Assembly (NCBI RefSeq): GCF_003635165.1
Contig: NZ_ML058611.1
Span: 1-45,668, forward strand
Length of the DNA: 45,668 nucleotides
From: Burkholderia sp. Nafp2/4-1b
GTDB lineage: Bacteria > Pseudomonadota > Gammaproteobacteria > Burkholderiales > Burkholderiaceae
Reading direction: 5' to 3'
The notes beneath the pieces are model-generated. The model ran no database searches. It was not told where the DNA came from and saw only the letters and a list, made by a program, of their open reading frames with translations. Made by a program: the position numbers and the translations under genes. Position 1 is the stretch's first letter. The number at the start of each line of letters is the position of its first letter. This document shows, in pieces, positions 8,783 to 15,910 of this stretch.

Positions 8783-9727
8783 TCAGGAAAGAAGCGGGCG
8801 GACGGTGCCGGTGCTGTGATCGCCGAAGTACAGGCCGTAACTCTTCAACTGGCTCTCCTTGCGATAGCGCTCGAGCATGCTGGCCAGCGCGCTGTCCTGG
8901 AACGCGTCGGCGCCGAGGTCGCCGAGCTCGTCGAGGCTCACGAATTCGCCGGCGGCCGCCACTTCGTCCGGTGCGCTGCAGAGGAACGAGATGTACTGGT
9001 AGTGCGTGTCGGTATTGTTGTAGACCGAATAAATAAAGCTTGCCGAGGCGTCCGGCTGGTATTGCCGGAAGAGTTCGGCGAGCGCCTTGTCGGCGCCTGC
9101 GTTGCCGATCTCGCGCGTGGGCAGCGCCCACTTGCCGTCGGCCGTCTTCACCATCAGCACCTTGTCGTCGCGCGTGATGATCGCGCTGACGATCACCTTC
9201 GGGCCGGCGATCACTTCGGCCGACAGCTTCGCCGGCGTGAAATAGCCGCCGCGGTAGTAGCCGAGCCCCGCGTAGCCGGCCGAATGGAACGCCTCGACCT
9301 TGCCGACGATGAGCGCGTGGTCGCCCGCGTCGATCACCGCATGCGTCGTGCAGTCGAACCACGCGCTGACGTCGTCGATCAGCGGGTTGCGATGCGCGCT
9401 CAGTCGCCAGCCGACCTGCGCGAAGCGGTCGTCGCTGGGCCGCGCGAACGTGTTGGACAGCTCCTTCTGCCCCTCCGCGAGGATGTTGATCGCGAAGTGG
9501 CCGGTGGTGGAGAACGTCTGGAAATTGCTCGACGTCTTCGCGATGCTGACGAGCAGCAGCGCGGGGTCGAGCGACACCGACGAGAACGAGTTCGCGGTGA
9601 AGCCGAGCGGCTGGCCGTCGTCGCGGGCGGTGGTGACGATCGTCACGCCGGTCATGAACGCGCCGAACGCGTCGCGCAGCTCCCGCGTGTTGATCGTCGG
9701 GGCTTCGTGGCTGGTTGCTTGGCTCAT
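8783..9727 (-). CDS. Flavin reductase with C-terminal Nudix-like domain
   Basis: Predicted NAD(P)H:flavin reductase that supplies reduced FMN/FAD to the oxygenase encoded 11 bp downstream. Residues ~15-165 are a flavin-reductase (HpaC/RutF-type) split barrel: FMTGVTIVTT, LGFTANSFSSVSLDP, and the GDHALIVGKVEAF segment. At 314 aa it is about twice the family's usual length. The extra C-terminal half (~175-314) reads like a Nudix fold (VIVSAIITRDDKVLMVK, KWALPTREIG, SFIYSVYNNTDTHYQYISFL). The Nudix box GX5EX7REUXEEXGU is degenerate, so hydrolase activity is unlikely and a sensing or partner-binding role is inferred. A paralogue with the same layout is at 12558-13538. It is separated by one base from the hydrolase gene upstream. 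Confidence 0.9.
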   Translation of the reverse strand: MSQATSHEAPTINTRELRDAFGAFMTGVTIVTTARDDGQPLGFTANSFSSVSLDPALLLVSIAKTSSNFQTFSTTGHFAINILAEGQKELSNTFARPSDDRFAQVGWRLSAHRNPLIDDVSAWFDCTTHAVIDAGDHALIVGKVEAFHSAGYAGLGYYRGGYFTPAKLSAEVIAGPKVIVSAIITRDDKVLMVKTADGKWALPTREIGNAGADKALAELFRQYQPDASASFIYSVYNNTDTHYQYISFLCSAPDEVAAAGEFVSLDELGDLGADAFQDSALASMLERYRKESQLKSYGLYFGDHSTGTVRPLLS

Positions 9728-9728
9728 C

Positions 9729-10547
9729 TCACACTTCCGATTTCAGGGTTTCCGCGTGCGGCTCGGTCTGCAACCAGGCACGCAGCGCGCGATTGACTTC
9801 CTCGGGCGCGGTCAGGTTCACCATGTGGCGCTCGTTCTCGATCACGACGGCCTTGCCGTCATGCGCGGCCTGCGCCATCTGCCTCGCCATCTCGGGCGTC
9901 GAATTCGGGTCGTCGGACCCGGTGAGCACGAGGGCAGGGCAGGCAATCCGGTGCCAGCCGTCGGCATACACTTCGTCGCCCTTCGCGAACGCGGTGTACG
10001 CGGTCGCGTAGCCGGCGAGATCCACGGACTGCAGCCACGATTCCACTTTCCGCGCGGCGAGCTGCTGCGCTTCGTCCGCGTTGAACCAGCGCTTGAGCGG
10101 CGTATCGACGTCGATCGTGCCCGAGCGCAGTTCGGCCGCGCGTTGCAGCACGGCTTCGCGCGCCTGCTCGGTGCGGCGATACACACCGTTCAGGACTGCG
10201 ACGCGCTTCACCAGATCGGGCCGCGTCACCGCTACGCCGGCGGCGATCAGCGAGCCCATCGAATGGCCGGCCAGGTTCACGGGGCCGAGCTGCAACGCTT
10301 CGATGAATCCGATCGCCCACTGCACGAACTGCTGCAGGTCGGCGTCGGGTTGGAGCGCATCGCTCGCGCCGTGGCCCGGCATGTCGACCGAGATCACGCG
10401 GAAGTCGCGCGACAGGTCGTCGATCTGCGGATACCATGCGCCCGCCTGCATGCCGACCCCGTGAATCAGCACCAGCGGTTCGCCGGCGCCCTGGTCGAGA
10501 TAGTGCGCGACGCGCTTATTTGACAGCGGCAGGGTTCTTGACGTCAT
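9729..10547 (-). CDS. Alpha/beta hydrolase
   Basis: Alpha/beta-hydrolase fold enzyme, 272 aa, full length. It has the oxyanion motif LVLIHGVG (~26-33), the nucleophile Ser96 in AGHSMGS, a likely acid Asp212/213 in LTGSDDPNS and His241 in ENERHMVN. The lid region is rich in helices. Its gene overlaps the DUF1185 gene upstream by 32 bp and is followed after one base by the flavin reductase gene, so co-translation is likely. In N-heterocycle pathways such hydrolases cleave enamides or C-C bonds (for example the hydrolase that releases succinate semialdehyde in vitamin B6 breakdown, and RutD in the pyrimidine pathway). A comparable role is inferred here. The substrate is not identified. Confidence 0.9.
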   Translation of the reverse strand: MTSRTLPLSNKRVAHYLDQGAGEPLVLIHGVGMQAGAWYPQIDDLSRDFRVISVDMPGHGASDALQPDADLQQFVQWAIGFIEALQLGPVNLAGHSMGSLIAAGVAVTRPDLVKRVAVLNGVYRRTEQAREAVLQRAAELRSGTIDVDTPLKRWFNADEAQQLAARKVESWLQSVDLAGYATAYTAFAKGDEVYADGWHRIACPALVLTGSDDPNSTPEMARQMAQAAHDGKAVVIENERHMVNLTAPEEVNRALRAWLQTEPHAETLKSEV

Positions 10548-11118
10548 TTCCGAGCTCTGCGAGATCTTTGTAGCGGTCGCCGATGCGGTGATGCGGACGG
10601 CCGCCGGTGGCGGCCCCGATGGCGATGACGAGTTCGTCGGCAGCCGGCGCGTCCGGAATCGAGAACTGGAGCGTCAGGTAGTGCGAGCGGCGGCCTTCGT
10701 CGTTCTTGTCCATCATCGGGATCAGGAGCGGCGCATTGGCCGGGCCGCGCGTGTTGTTGAACGCGAGGTACGACTTCGCGCCGACGGCCGTGCGATAGGT
10801 GTTGCCGAAGTGCAGCGTGTGGATCAGCGCGGACGCATGCTCGATTTCGCCGTCGAGGCCGACGATCGCGCTCTTGCCGAACGCTTCCACTGCGTCGCCC
10901 GAACCGGCTTCGTCGAGGATCAGCTTCGTCAGGTGCTCGCTCAGTTGCGGTGCGAGCGCGCGAATCTCCGGCGACAGGTCTTCGACGTACCCGCACCCCG
11001 CCCACGGGTTCTTGATCACGGCGACCGCGCCGATCATCTTCAGCGGTTTGGCCGCGACCTTGTCGCCATCGACATAGAGTGTCTCGACATGGAGGACGGA
11101 TTTCCGGATCAGGCTCAT
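10516..11118 (-). CDS. DUF1185 / amino-acid-synthesis family protein
   Basis: Protein of Pfam AA_synth (PF06684, DUF1185), 200 aa. The family has a chorismate-mutase-like fold and no proven reaction. The start at 11118 (MSLIRKSV) is chosen because AAGGAAGG lies just upstream; an upstream ATG at 11154 adds only twelve poorly conserved residues. Typical stretches are MIGAVAVIKNPWAG, GKSAIVGLDGEIEHASALIHT and GGRPHHRIGDRYKDL. It is the first gene of the leftward operon, directly behind the palindromic operators at 11156-11182. Family members commonly sit beside amino-acid or N-heterocycle catabolic genes, so it is probably an enzyme or isomerase of this pathway. The function is unknown. Confidence 0.88.
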   Translation of the reverse strand: MSLIRKSVLHVETLYVDGDKVAAKPLKMIGAVAVIKNPWAGCGYVEDLSPEIRALAPQLSEHLTKLILDEAGSGDAVEAFGKSAIVGLDGEIEHASALIHTLHFGNTYRTAVGAKSYLAFNNTRGPANAPLLIPMMDKNDEGRRSHYLTLQFSIPDAPAADELVIAIGAATGGRPHHRIGDRYKDLAELGNDVKNPAAVK

Positions 11119-11143
11119 GGCACCTTCCTTTCGTGCGTTGATT

Positions 11144-11182
11144 GTGGGATTCATTGTGGTATACCATGTTACGGCATGCCAT
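11144..11182. promoter_or_regulatory. Divergent promoter region with GntR-type operators
   Basis: Between the divergent DUF1185 and DUF1330 genes are two close matches to the palindrome ATGGYATWCCAT: GTGGTATACCAT (11156-11167, containing the perfect 10-bp palindrome TGGTATACCA) and ACGGCATGCCAT (11171-11182). Their centres are 15 bp apart. A weaker half-match, GTGGGATTCATT, is at 11144-11155. The sequence is of the kind bound by FadR/FCD-type GntR repressors, and a gene of that class begins 500 bp away. It probably controls the leftward operon and the DUF1330 gene together. Confidence 0.7.
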
Positions 11183-11228
11183 GAGTGTTAACCCGTGCCC
11201 GGGAATTTCCCGAAACTGGAGACGAAAA

Positions 11229-11519
11229 ATGAGTGCGTACTGGATTGCCCACGTGCAGGTGCTGGACCCAGCGAAGTACAAGGACTACACGGATCTCGCG
11301 CCGCAGGCGTTCAACAAGTTCGGCGCGGTGTTTCTCGCGCGCGGCGGCGCCTCGCAGGTGCTGGAGGGGGAGTCGTTCGAGCGCCACGTCGTGATCCGCT
11401 TCCCGGACATCGAGACGGCGCTCGCGTGCTATCACTCGCCCGAATACCAGGCGGCGAAGGCGAAGCGGGATGGACATTGCCGCGCGCAGATCTCGATCGT
11501 CGAGGGCCTGGAGGGCTGA
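11229..11519 (+). CDS. DUF1330 family small protein
   Basis: Small 96-aa protein of the DUF1330 family (dimeric alpha+beta barrel, ABM/Dabb-like fold). The start at 11229 is set by GGAGA a few bases upstream; an in-frame upstream ATG at 11142 would extend through the operator region. The family pattern is clear: AYWIAHVQVLDPAKYKDY at the N-terminus, GAVFLARGGASQVLEGE in the middle, and FPDIETALACYHSPEYQAAKAKR with the conserved Y.SPEYQ segment. Members often accompany catabolic clusters and may act as small lyases, isomerases or binding proteins, but no reaction is established. It is transcribed away from the leftward operon from a shared regulatory region. Confidence 0.88.
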   Translation: MSAYWIAHVQVLDPAKYKDYTDLAPQAFNKFGAVFLARGGASQVLEGESFERHVVIRFPDIETALACYHSPEYQAAKAKRDGHCRAQISIVEGLEG

Positions 11520-11586
11520 GCGCGAGAATGGCGGCGGGGACGCGCGTGGCGCGCGCAATGGAAAGCGCTGACGGTTAGGTCATAAT

Positions 11587-11598
11587 ATGGCATTCCAT
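11587..11598. promoter_or_regulatory. Operator ATGGCATTCCAT upstream of the GntR gene
   Basis: Perfect copy of the locus palindrome ATGGYATWCCAT, 58 bp before the first GntR regulator gene. It lies immediately downstream of a CATAAT hexamer (11581-11586) that could be its -10 box. A repressor here would block its own transcription start, so autoregulation is inferred. Confidence 0.7.
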
Positions 11599-11656
11599 GT
11601 CTGTGCCCGGCGCGTTGCCGGGCGCAGGCCGCCCATCCGTTTTCTGAGTGCCGCCT

Positions 11657-12343
11657 ATGCAAGACCTCAAAATCGACCGCAATGCCAAGACCTTGCGCGA
11701 ACTGACGCTCGACAAACTGCGCGGCGCGATCGTGCAAGGCTATTTCCGGCCCGGCGCGCGGCTCGTCGAGCGCACGCTGTGCGACGAACTCGGCGTGAGC
11801 CGCACGGTGGTGCGTGAAGTGCTGCGCCATCTGGAGACCGAAGGGCTGGTCGAGACCGTATCGCGGCAGGGGCCGGTGGTCGCCCGGCTCGATCCGGCGC
11901 AGGTCGGCGAGATTTACGAATTGCGCGGCCTGCTCGAGGCGAATGCCGCGCGCGCCTGTGCCGAGGGCGCGACGCCCGAAGTCGTGCAGCAGCTGCGCGA
12001 GATTCGCGCGACGATCGAAGACGCGTTCGAAAAGCAGGAACTGCCGCGGGTGCTCGAATACACCGAGCGCTTCTACGAAGCGTTGTTCGAGGCCGCGGGG
12101 AAGCAGGTGTCACTGAGCGTGGTCAAGACGCTGAACGCACGCATCAACCGGCTGCGCGCACTGACCATCGCCATGCCCGGGCGCGGCGGCGACTCCAACA
12201 CCGAGATGAACCGCCTGCTCGACGCGATCGAGCGGCGCGACGGCGATGCGGCGTCCGCCGCGTCGGCCGCGCACATCAAGCGCGTTTCCGAGTTGGCGCT
12301 GTCGGCGCTGGCGCGACAGGACGAGGTCGTCGACGAAAGTTGA
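11657..12343 (+). CDS. GntR family regulator, FCD (FadR-like) subfamily
   Basis: Ligand-responsive repressor or activator, about 228 aa. The N-terminal winged helix (residues ~8-75) contains TLRELTLDKLRGAI, then the recognition helix region GVSRTVVREVLRHLETEG. The C-terminal FCD domain (~85-220) shows EIYELRGLLEANAARACA and the helix with RINRLRALT. An alternative GTG start at 11648 adds three residues. The gene sits just behind operator 11587-11598 and is followed by a strong terminator at 12390. It is a close paralogue of the regulator at 17853-18560, with an identical recognition helix. It probably controls this catabolic locus; the inducer is unknown. Confidence 0.92.
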   Translation: MQDLKIDRNAKTLRELTLDKLRGAIVQGYFRPGARLVERTLCDELGVSRTVVREVLRHLETEGLVETVSRQGPVVARLDPAQVGEIYELRGLLEANAARACAEGATPEVVQQLREIRATIEDAFEKQELPRVLEYTERFYEALFEAAGKQVSLSVVKTLNARINRLRALTIAMPGRGGDSNTEMNRLLDAIERRDGDAASAASAAHIKRVSELALSALARQDEVVDES

Positions 12344-12389
12344 CCGGAGCCGGCGCGGGTTTCGCCTCGCACGCTTCGGATTCGACACG

Positions 12390-12429
12390 AAAGGCCGCCG
12401 GCACACCACGCCGGCGGCCTTTTGTTTTT
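12390..12429 (+). terminator. Rho-independent terminator after the first GntR gene
   Basis: A 13-bp perfect stem, AAAGGCCGCCGGC (12390-12402) with GCCGGCGGCCTTT (12410-12422) around a 7-base loop, is followed by TTTGTTTTT. This is the clearest intrinsic terminator in the window. It separates the regulator gene from the operon that starts with the second flavin reductase. Confidence 0.92.
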
Positions 12430-12465
12430 CTGCCTTCGGCTCGATTTCGTCTGCGGATTCGACTT

Positions 12466-12477
12466 ATGGTATTCCAT
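12466..12477. promoter_or_regulatory. Operator ATGGTATTCCAT upstream of the second flavin reductase
   Basis: Perfect copy of the locus palindrome ATGGYATWCCAT, with symmetric extension to TTATGG...CCATAA at 12464-12479. Its centre is 42 bp (four helical turns) from the next copy at 12508-12519. The two would lie on the same face of the DNA, which allows cooperative or looped binding. Confidence 0.75.
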
Positions 12478-12493
12478 AATACGACGGACATTG

Positions 12494-12522
12494 TTGTGGG
12501 CCATAAGATGGCATACCATAAT
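12494..12522 (+). promoter_or_regulatory. Promoter with overlapping operator ATGGCATACCAT
   Basis: TTGTGG (12494-12499) and CATAAT (12517-12522), 17 bp apart, form a plausible sigma-70 promoter for the operon that begins with the second flavin reductase. A perfect operator, ATGGCATACCAT, occupies 12508-12519, covering the spacer and the -10 box, which is an arrangement expected for repression. The promoter hexamers are moderate matches; the operator is exact. Confidence 0.65.
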
Positions 12523-12557
12523 CTCATCGACTAACGCAGCGATCACGGGAGAGCGCC

Positions 12558-13538
12558 ATGACTGAATCGACGACCGAACCCACCGCGCAACCGGCCTTTG
12601 ACACGCCCGGATTCCGCCGCGCGCTCGGCGCATTCGTCACGGGCGTGACGGTGGTCACGACGATCCAGCCGGACGGTTCGCCGCGCGGCTTCACCGCGAA
12701 CTCGTTCACGTCGGTGTCGCTCGACCCGCCGCTGATCCTCGTGTGCATCGCAAAGACGGCATCGAGCCACGCGGTGTTCTCCGCCACCCGGCGTTTTGCC
12801 GTCAGCGTGCTCGCCGACAACCAGGCCGACGTGTCCGGCGTGTTCGCGTCGAAAGCGCAGGACAAGTTCGCGCAAGTGCCGTGGCGCACGCGCACGACGG
12901 GCGCGCCGGTGATCCAGGACGCGGCCGCGAGCTTCGATTGCGTGACGCACGACGTGGTGGACGCGGGCGACCACATCATCCTGATCGGCCGCGTAGTGGA
13001 CTTCGAGCAGACGAGCGCATCGCCGCTCGGCTATTGCCGCGGCGCGTACGTGAACTTCACGCTGTCGCAGGACGCGTTGTCCGCGGCCGCCGGTCGCGCC
13101 GAAGTGGGCGCGATTCTCGAACATCGCGACGGGCTGGTGCTCGTCGACACACCCGACGGGCTGCGCTTGCCGACCGGCACGCGGCTCGAGCCGGCGAGTG
13201 ACGCGGCGAATGACGCGGCGAGCCTGCGCGGCGTGCTCGCGAAGCTCGGCCTCAACGCGCATCTCGACTTCCTGTTCGCCGTGTTCGAATCGATCGGCGC
13301 GCGCGAGCCGGGTGTCCATATCTATTACCGCGGCCGCGTGATTCCGACCGCGTCGCCGTGGTTCGACAGCAGCATCCGCATCGTGCCGCTCTGGCAGGTG
13401 CCGTGGGACGAGATCGCCGATCCCGCCGTGCGCTCGATGCTCGAACGCTACGTGCGCGAACGCCGGCAGGATGCATACGGCATCTATGTCGGCGGCACGG
13501 AAGCCGGCACGGTGCAGCCGCTCGCGCTCGCGCACTGA
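12558..13538 (+). CDS. Second flavin reductase with C-terminal Nudix-like domain
   Basis: Predicted flavin reductase, 326 aa, with the same two-part layout as 8783-9727 and clear similarity along the whole length. The split barrel (residues ~15-170) shows FVTGVTVVTT, RGFTANSFTSVSLDPPL and GDHIILIGRVVDF. The C-terminal part (~175-326) shows GAILEHRDGLVLVDTPDGLRLP, then a degenerate Nudix-like helix, and ends AYGIYVGGTEAGTVQPLAL, matching YGLYFGDHSTGTVRPLL in the paralogue. GGGAGAG precedes the ATG. No oxygenase gene is adjacent, so it may serve the same LLM oxygenase under other conditions, a different oxygenase, or act as a redox or effector sensor. It is transcribed from the operator-bearing promoter at 12494. 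Confidence 0.9.
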   Translation: MTESTTEPTAQPAFDTPGFRRALGAFVTGVTVVTTIQPDGSPRGFTANSFTSVSLDPPLILVCIAKTASSHAVFSATRRFAVSVLADNQADVSGVFASKAQDKFAQVPWRTRTTGAPVIQDAAASFDCVTHDVVDAGDHIILIGRVVDFEQTSASPLGYCRGAYVNFTLSQDALSAAAGRAEVGAILEHRDGLVLVDTPDGLRLPTGTRLEPASDAANDAASLRGVLAKLGLNAHLDFLFAVFESIGAREPGVHIYYRGRVIPTASPWFDSSIRIVPLWQVPWDEIADPAVRSMLERYVRERRQDAYGIYVGGTEAGTVQPLALAH

Positions 13539-13694
13539 CGGCATGACGGCAGCCCGCCGCGCGACTGCCCCGCGGCGATGAACGACACGATCGAGAAGCC
13601 GGCGCGGCGAACGATGCCGGACTTAATACGCGAATTCGAATGGCTGCCGTTCCGGTGGCCGCGAGCCGCAACTGTTTCCACCTGGAGAGTGACC

Positions 13695-14735
13695 ATGAGC
13701 AGCAGAAGCATCCCGCGTTTCGCAGCATCGCGCCTCGCCTGTATCGCCCCGTTGGTCGCGCTGAGCAGCGCGCCCGCGCTGGCCGCTGACCAGATCGTGT
13801 TCACGAGCTGGGGCGGCACGACCCAGTCGTCGCAGCAGAAGGACTGGGCGCAGCCGTTCGCGCAGCCGAGCGGCATCACCGTGCTGATGGACGGGCCGAC
13901 CGACTACGGCAAGCTCAAGGCGATGGTCGACAGCGGCAACGTCAGCTGGGACGTGGTCGACGTCGAAGGCGACTTCGCGTACGCGGCGGAGAAGGCCGGA
14001 CTGATCGAGCCGATCGACTACTCGGTGGTGAAGAAGGCCGAGCTCGACCCGCGCTTCGCGACGCCGTCCGCGGTGGGCAGCTTCTATTACTCGTTCGTGC
14101 TCGGCTACAGCAAGGCGAAATACACGAGTGCGCAGCCGCAGAACTGGGCTGACCTGTTCGATACCAAGCGCTTCCCGGGCAAGCGCACGTTCTACAAGTG
14201 GTCGGCGCCGGGCGTGCTCGAAATCGCGCTGCTCGCCGACGGTGTCGCGCCAAACAAGCTGTATCCGCTCGACCTCGATCGCGCGTTCAAGAAACTCGAC
14301 TTGATCAAGGGCGACATCGTCTGGTGGAGCGGCGGCGCGCAGTCGCAGCAGCTGCTCGCCTCGGGCGAGGCGCCGATCGGCATGTTCTGGAACGGCCGCC
14401 TGCATGCGCTCGAGCAGACCGGCGTGCCGGTCGGCATATCGTGGAACCAGAACCTGACCGCCGCCGACATGCTCGTGATCCCGAAGGGCACGAAGCATCG
14501 CGACGCGGCGATGAAGTTCGTCGCCGCCGCGACGAGCGCGCAGGCGCAGGCGAAGTTCGCGGCCGATACGGGCTATGCGCCGATCAACGTGAAGTCGGCC
14601 GCGCTGATGCCGCCGGCGATCGCGAAGACGCTGCCGGACCAGTACAAGAGCTCGCAGATCAATCTCGACATGAAGTACTGGGCCGACAACCGCGACGCGA
14701 TCGCGAAGCGCTGGTACGCGTGGCAATCGAAGTAA
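13695..14735 (+). CDS. ABC transporter periplasmic binding protein, polyamine type
   Basis: Periplasmic solute-binding protein (PotD/PotF-like, family 1), 346 aa. The start at 13695 has GGAGAG upstream and gives a standard Sec signal peptide ending in APALA|ADQ; the longer frame from 13578 adds an unrelated leader. The mature protein opens with IVFTSWGG, typical of this family, and contains DYGKLKAMVDSGNVSWDVVDVEG and the lobe segment FYYSFVLGYSK. Two permease genes and an ATPase gene follow. Similar importers carry spermidine, putrescine, Fe(III) or small carboxylates. In this locus it probably takes up the catabolic substrate or a related compound. The ligand is not known. Confidence 0.92.
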   Translation: MSSRSIPRFAASRLACIAPLVALSSAPALAADQIVFTSWGGTTQSSQQKDWAQPFAQPSGITVLMDGPTDYGKLKAMVDSGNVSWDVVDVEGDFAYAAEKAGLIEPIDYSVVKKAELDPRFATPSAVGSFYYSFVLGYSKAKYTSAQPQNWADLFDTKRFPGKRTFYKWSAPGVLEIALLADGVAPNKLYPLDLDRAFKKLDLIKGDIVWWSGGAQSQQLLASGEAPIGMFWNGRLHALEQTGVPVGISWNQNLTAADMLVIPKGTKHRDAAMKFVAAATSAQAQAKFAADTGYAPINVKSAALMPPAIAKTLPDQYKSSQINLDMKYWADNRDAIAKRWYAWQSK

Positions 14736-14838
14736 ACCGGCGCGGCAACGCGCACGGGTTCGCGTTCCGATCAGGATGACGAACCGTATCTGGACCGAAT
14801 CGGAACGAACCGGACCGACCGAGCAACGCATCTGCACG

Positions 14839-14871
14839 GGGCCGGGGTAGCGGGCGCTGACGCGCCGGCCC
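14839..14871 (+). other. Hairpin between binding-protein and permease genes
   Basis: GGGCCGG (14839-14845) pairs with CCGGCCC (14865-14871) in the 156-bp gap after the binding-protein gene. There is no T tract. Hairpins at this position often stabilise the upstream mRNA so that the binding protein is made in excess of the permeases. That role is inferred. Confidence 0.4.
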
Positions 14872-14891
14872 TGGCCGACAAAGGAGGCACC

Positions 14892-15776
14892 ATGCCCAAC
14901 GTATTGAGTACCGTCGCGCATCCGCCCGCGGCGGCCGCGCGCAAGCGGCGCGACTGGCGCAGCATGCGGCTGCTGGCGCCCGCGATGCTGCTGCTCGTGA
15001 TTTTCTTCCTGCTGCCCGTGCTGTCGCTGCTGCTGCGCAGCGTGCTCGAACCGACCCCCGGGTTGCACAACTACGAACAATTGCTGGGCTCGACGACGTA
15101 CGTGCGCGTGTTCGGCAACACGTTCCTCGTCGCGACGGTCGTGACGCTCGTCACGCTGCTGGTGGGCTTCCCGATGGCGTGGCTGCTCGCGATCGCGCCG
15201 CGCAAGCTCAGCGCCGTGCTGTTCGCGATCCTGCTGCTGTCGATGTGGACCAACCTGCTCGCACGAACCTTCGCATGGATGGTGCTGCTGCAGGGCACCG
15301 GGCCGATCAATCGCGCGCTGATGGCGCTCGGCGTGATTCACGAGCCGCTGTCGCTGGTCAACAACCTGACCGGTGTGACGATCGGCATGACCTACATCAT
15401 GCTGCCGTTCCTCGTGATGCCGCTGCATGCGACGCTGCGCGGCATCGACCCGTCGACGCTGCGTGCCGCCGCGGTATGCGGCGCGAGCCGCTGGCAGGCG
15501 TTCTGGCGCATCCTCGTGCCGCTCGCGATGCCCGGCGTCGCGTCCGGCGCGCTGATGGTGTTCGTGATGGCGCTCGGCTACTTCGTCACGCCGACGCTGC
15601 TCGGCGGGCCGTCCTACATGATGCTCGCGGAGCTCATCGCGCAGCTCGTGCAGGAACTGCTGAACTGGGGCCTCGCCGGCGCTGCAGCGTTCGTGCTGCT
15701 CGCCGTGACGCTGGCGCTCTATACGTTGCAGCTGCGTTTTACCAACCGCGCGCACGCCACTACCGGAGGCCGCTGA
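14892..15776 (+). CDS. ABC transporter permease, PotB-like
   Basis: Inner-membrane permease subunit, 294 aa, preceded by AAAGGAGG. A short cytoplasmic N-terminus leads to about six hydrophobic helices, the first around residues 30-50 (MLLLVIFFLLPVLSLLL). The EAA loop that contacts the ATPase is seen as AAAVCGASRWQAFWRILVPLAMPG, matching the consensus EAA...G...I.LP. It pairs with the second permease at 15911 and the ATPase at 16723. Together with the binding protein they form one importer. Confidence 0.92.
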   Translation: MPNVLSTVAHPPAAAARKRRDWRSMRLLAPAMLLLVIFFLLPVLSLLLRSVLEPTPGLHNYEQLLGSTTYVRVFGNTFLVATVVTLVTLLVGFPMAWLLAIAPRKLSAVLFAILLLSMWTNLLARTFAWMVLLQGTGPINRALMALGVIHEPLSLVNNLTGVTIGMTYIMLPFLVMPLHATLRGIDPSTLRAAAVCGASRWQAFWRILVPLAMPGVASGALMVFVMALGYFVTPTLLGGPSYMMLAELIAQLVQELLNWGLAGAAAFVLLAVTLALYTLQLRFTNRAHATTGGR

Positions 15777-15781
15777 GATGA

Positions 15782-15905
15782 AACAACCCCCACGCTCACT
15801 ACGTTCGCTGTCGACCGGAGTTGGCGCTTCAGCGCATACTCCGGTCCCATGCACGGCTCCCCCCGAGGGGGCGTCAGTCTCCCTTGGGGCGGCCCGGCGG
15901 GAGGA
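15782..15905. repeat. Intergenic palindromic repeat inside the ABC operon
   Basis: The 134-bp gap between the two permease genes is filled with nested inverted repeats. GACCGGAGT (15813-15821) pairs with ACTCCGGTC (15838-15846), and inside it GCGCT (15824-15828) pairs with AGCGC (15831-15835). A C-run/G-run palindrome follows around 15858-15871 and a CCTTGGGG segment near 15882. The opening CCCCCACGCTCACTACGTTCGC and closing GGGGCGGCCCGGCGG resemble the short repetitive elements scattered between genes in Burkholderiales. It probably represents a REP-like element inserted between co-transcribed genes. Confidence 0.6.
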
Positions 15906-15910
15906 CTGAC

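Noticed and set aside
5186..8819. Long plus-strand frames opposite the permease, dehydrogenase and oxygenase genes
   Set aside because: Composition is Arg/His/Glu-rich without motifs; all lie opposite genes with clear family signatures.
8783..10547. Identification as the pyrimidine-degrading rut operon
   Set aside because: LLM oxygenase, flavin reductase, hydrolase and permease look rut-like, but RutB, RutC and RutE counterparts are missing and an aldehyde and a semialdehyde dehydrogenase are present.
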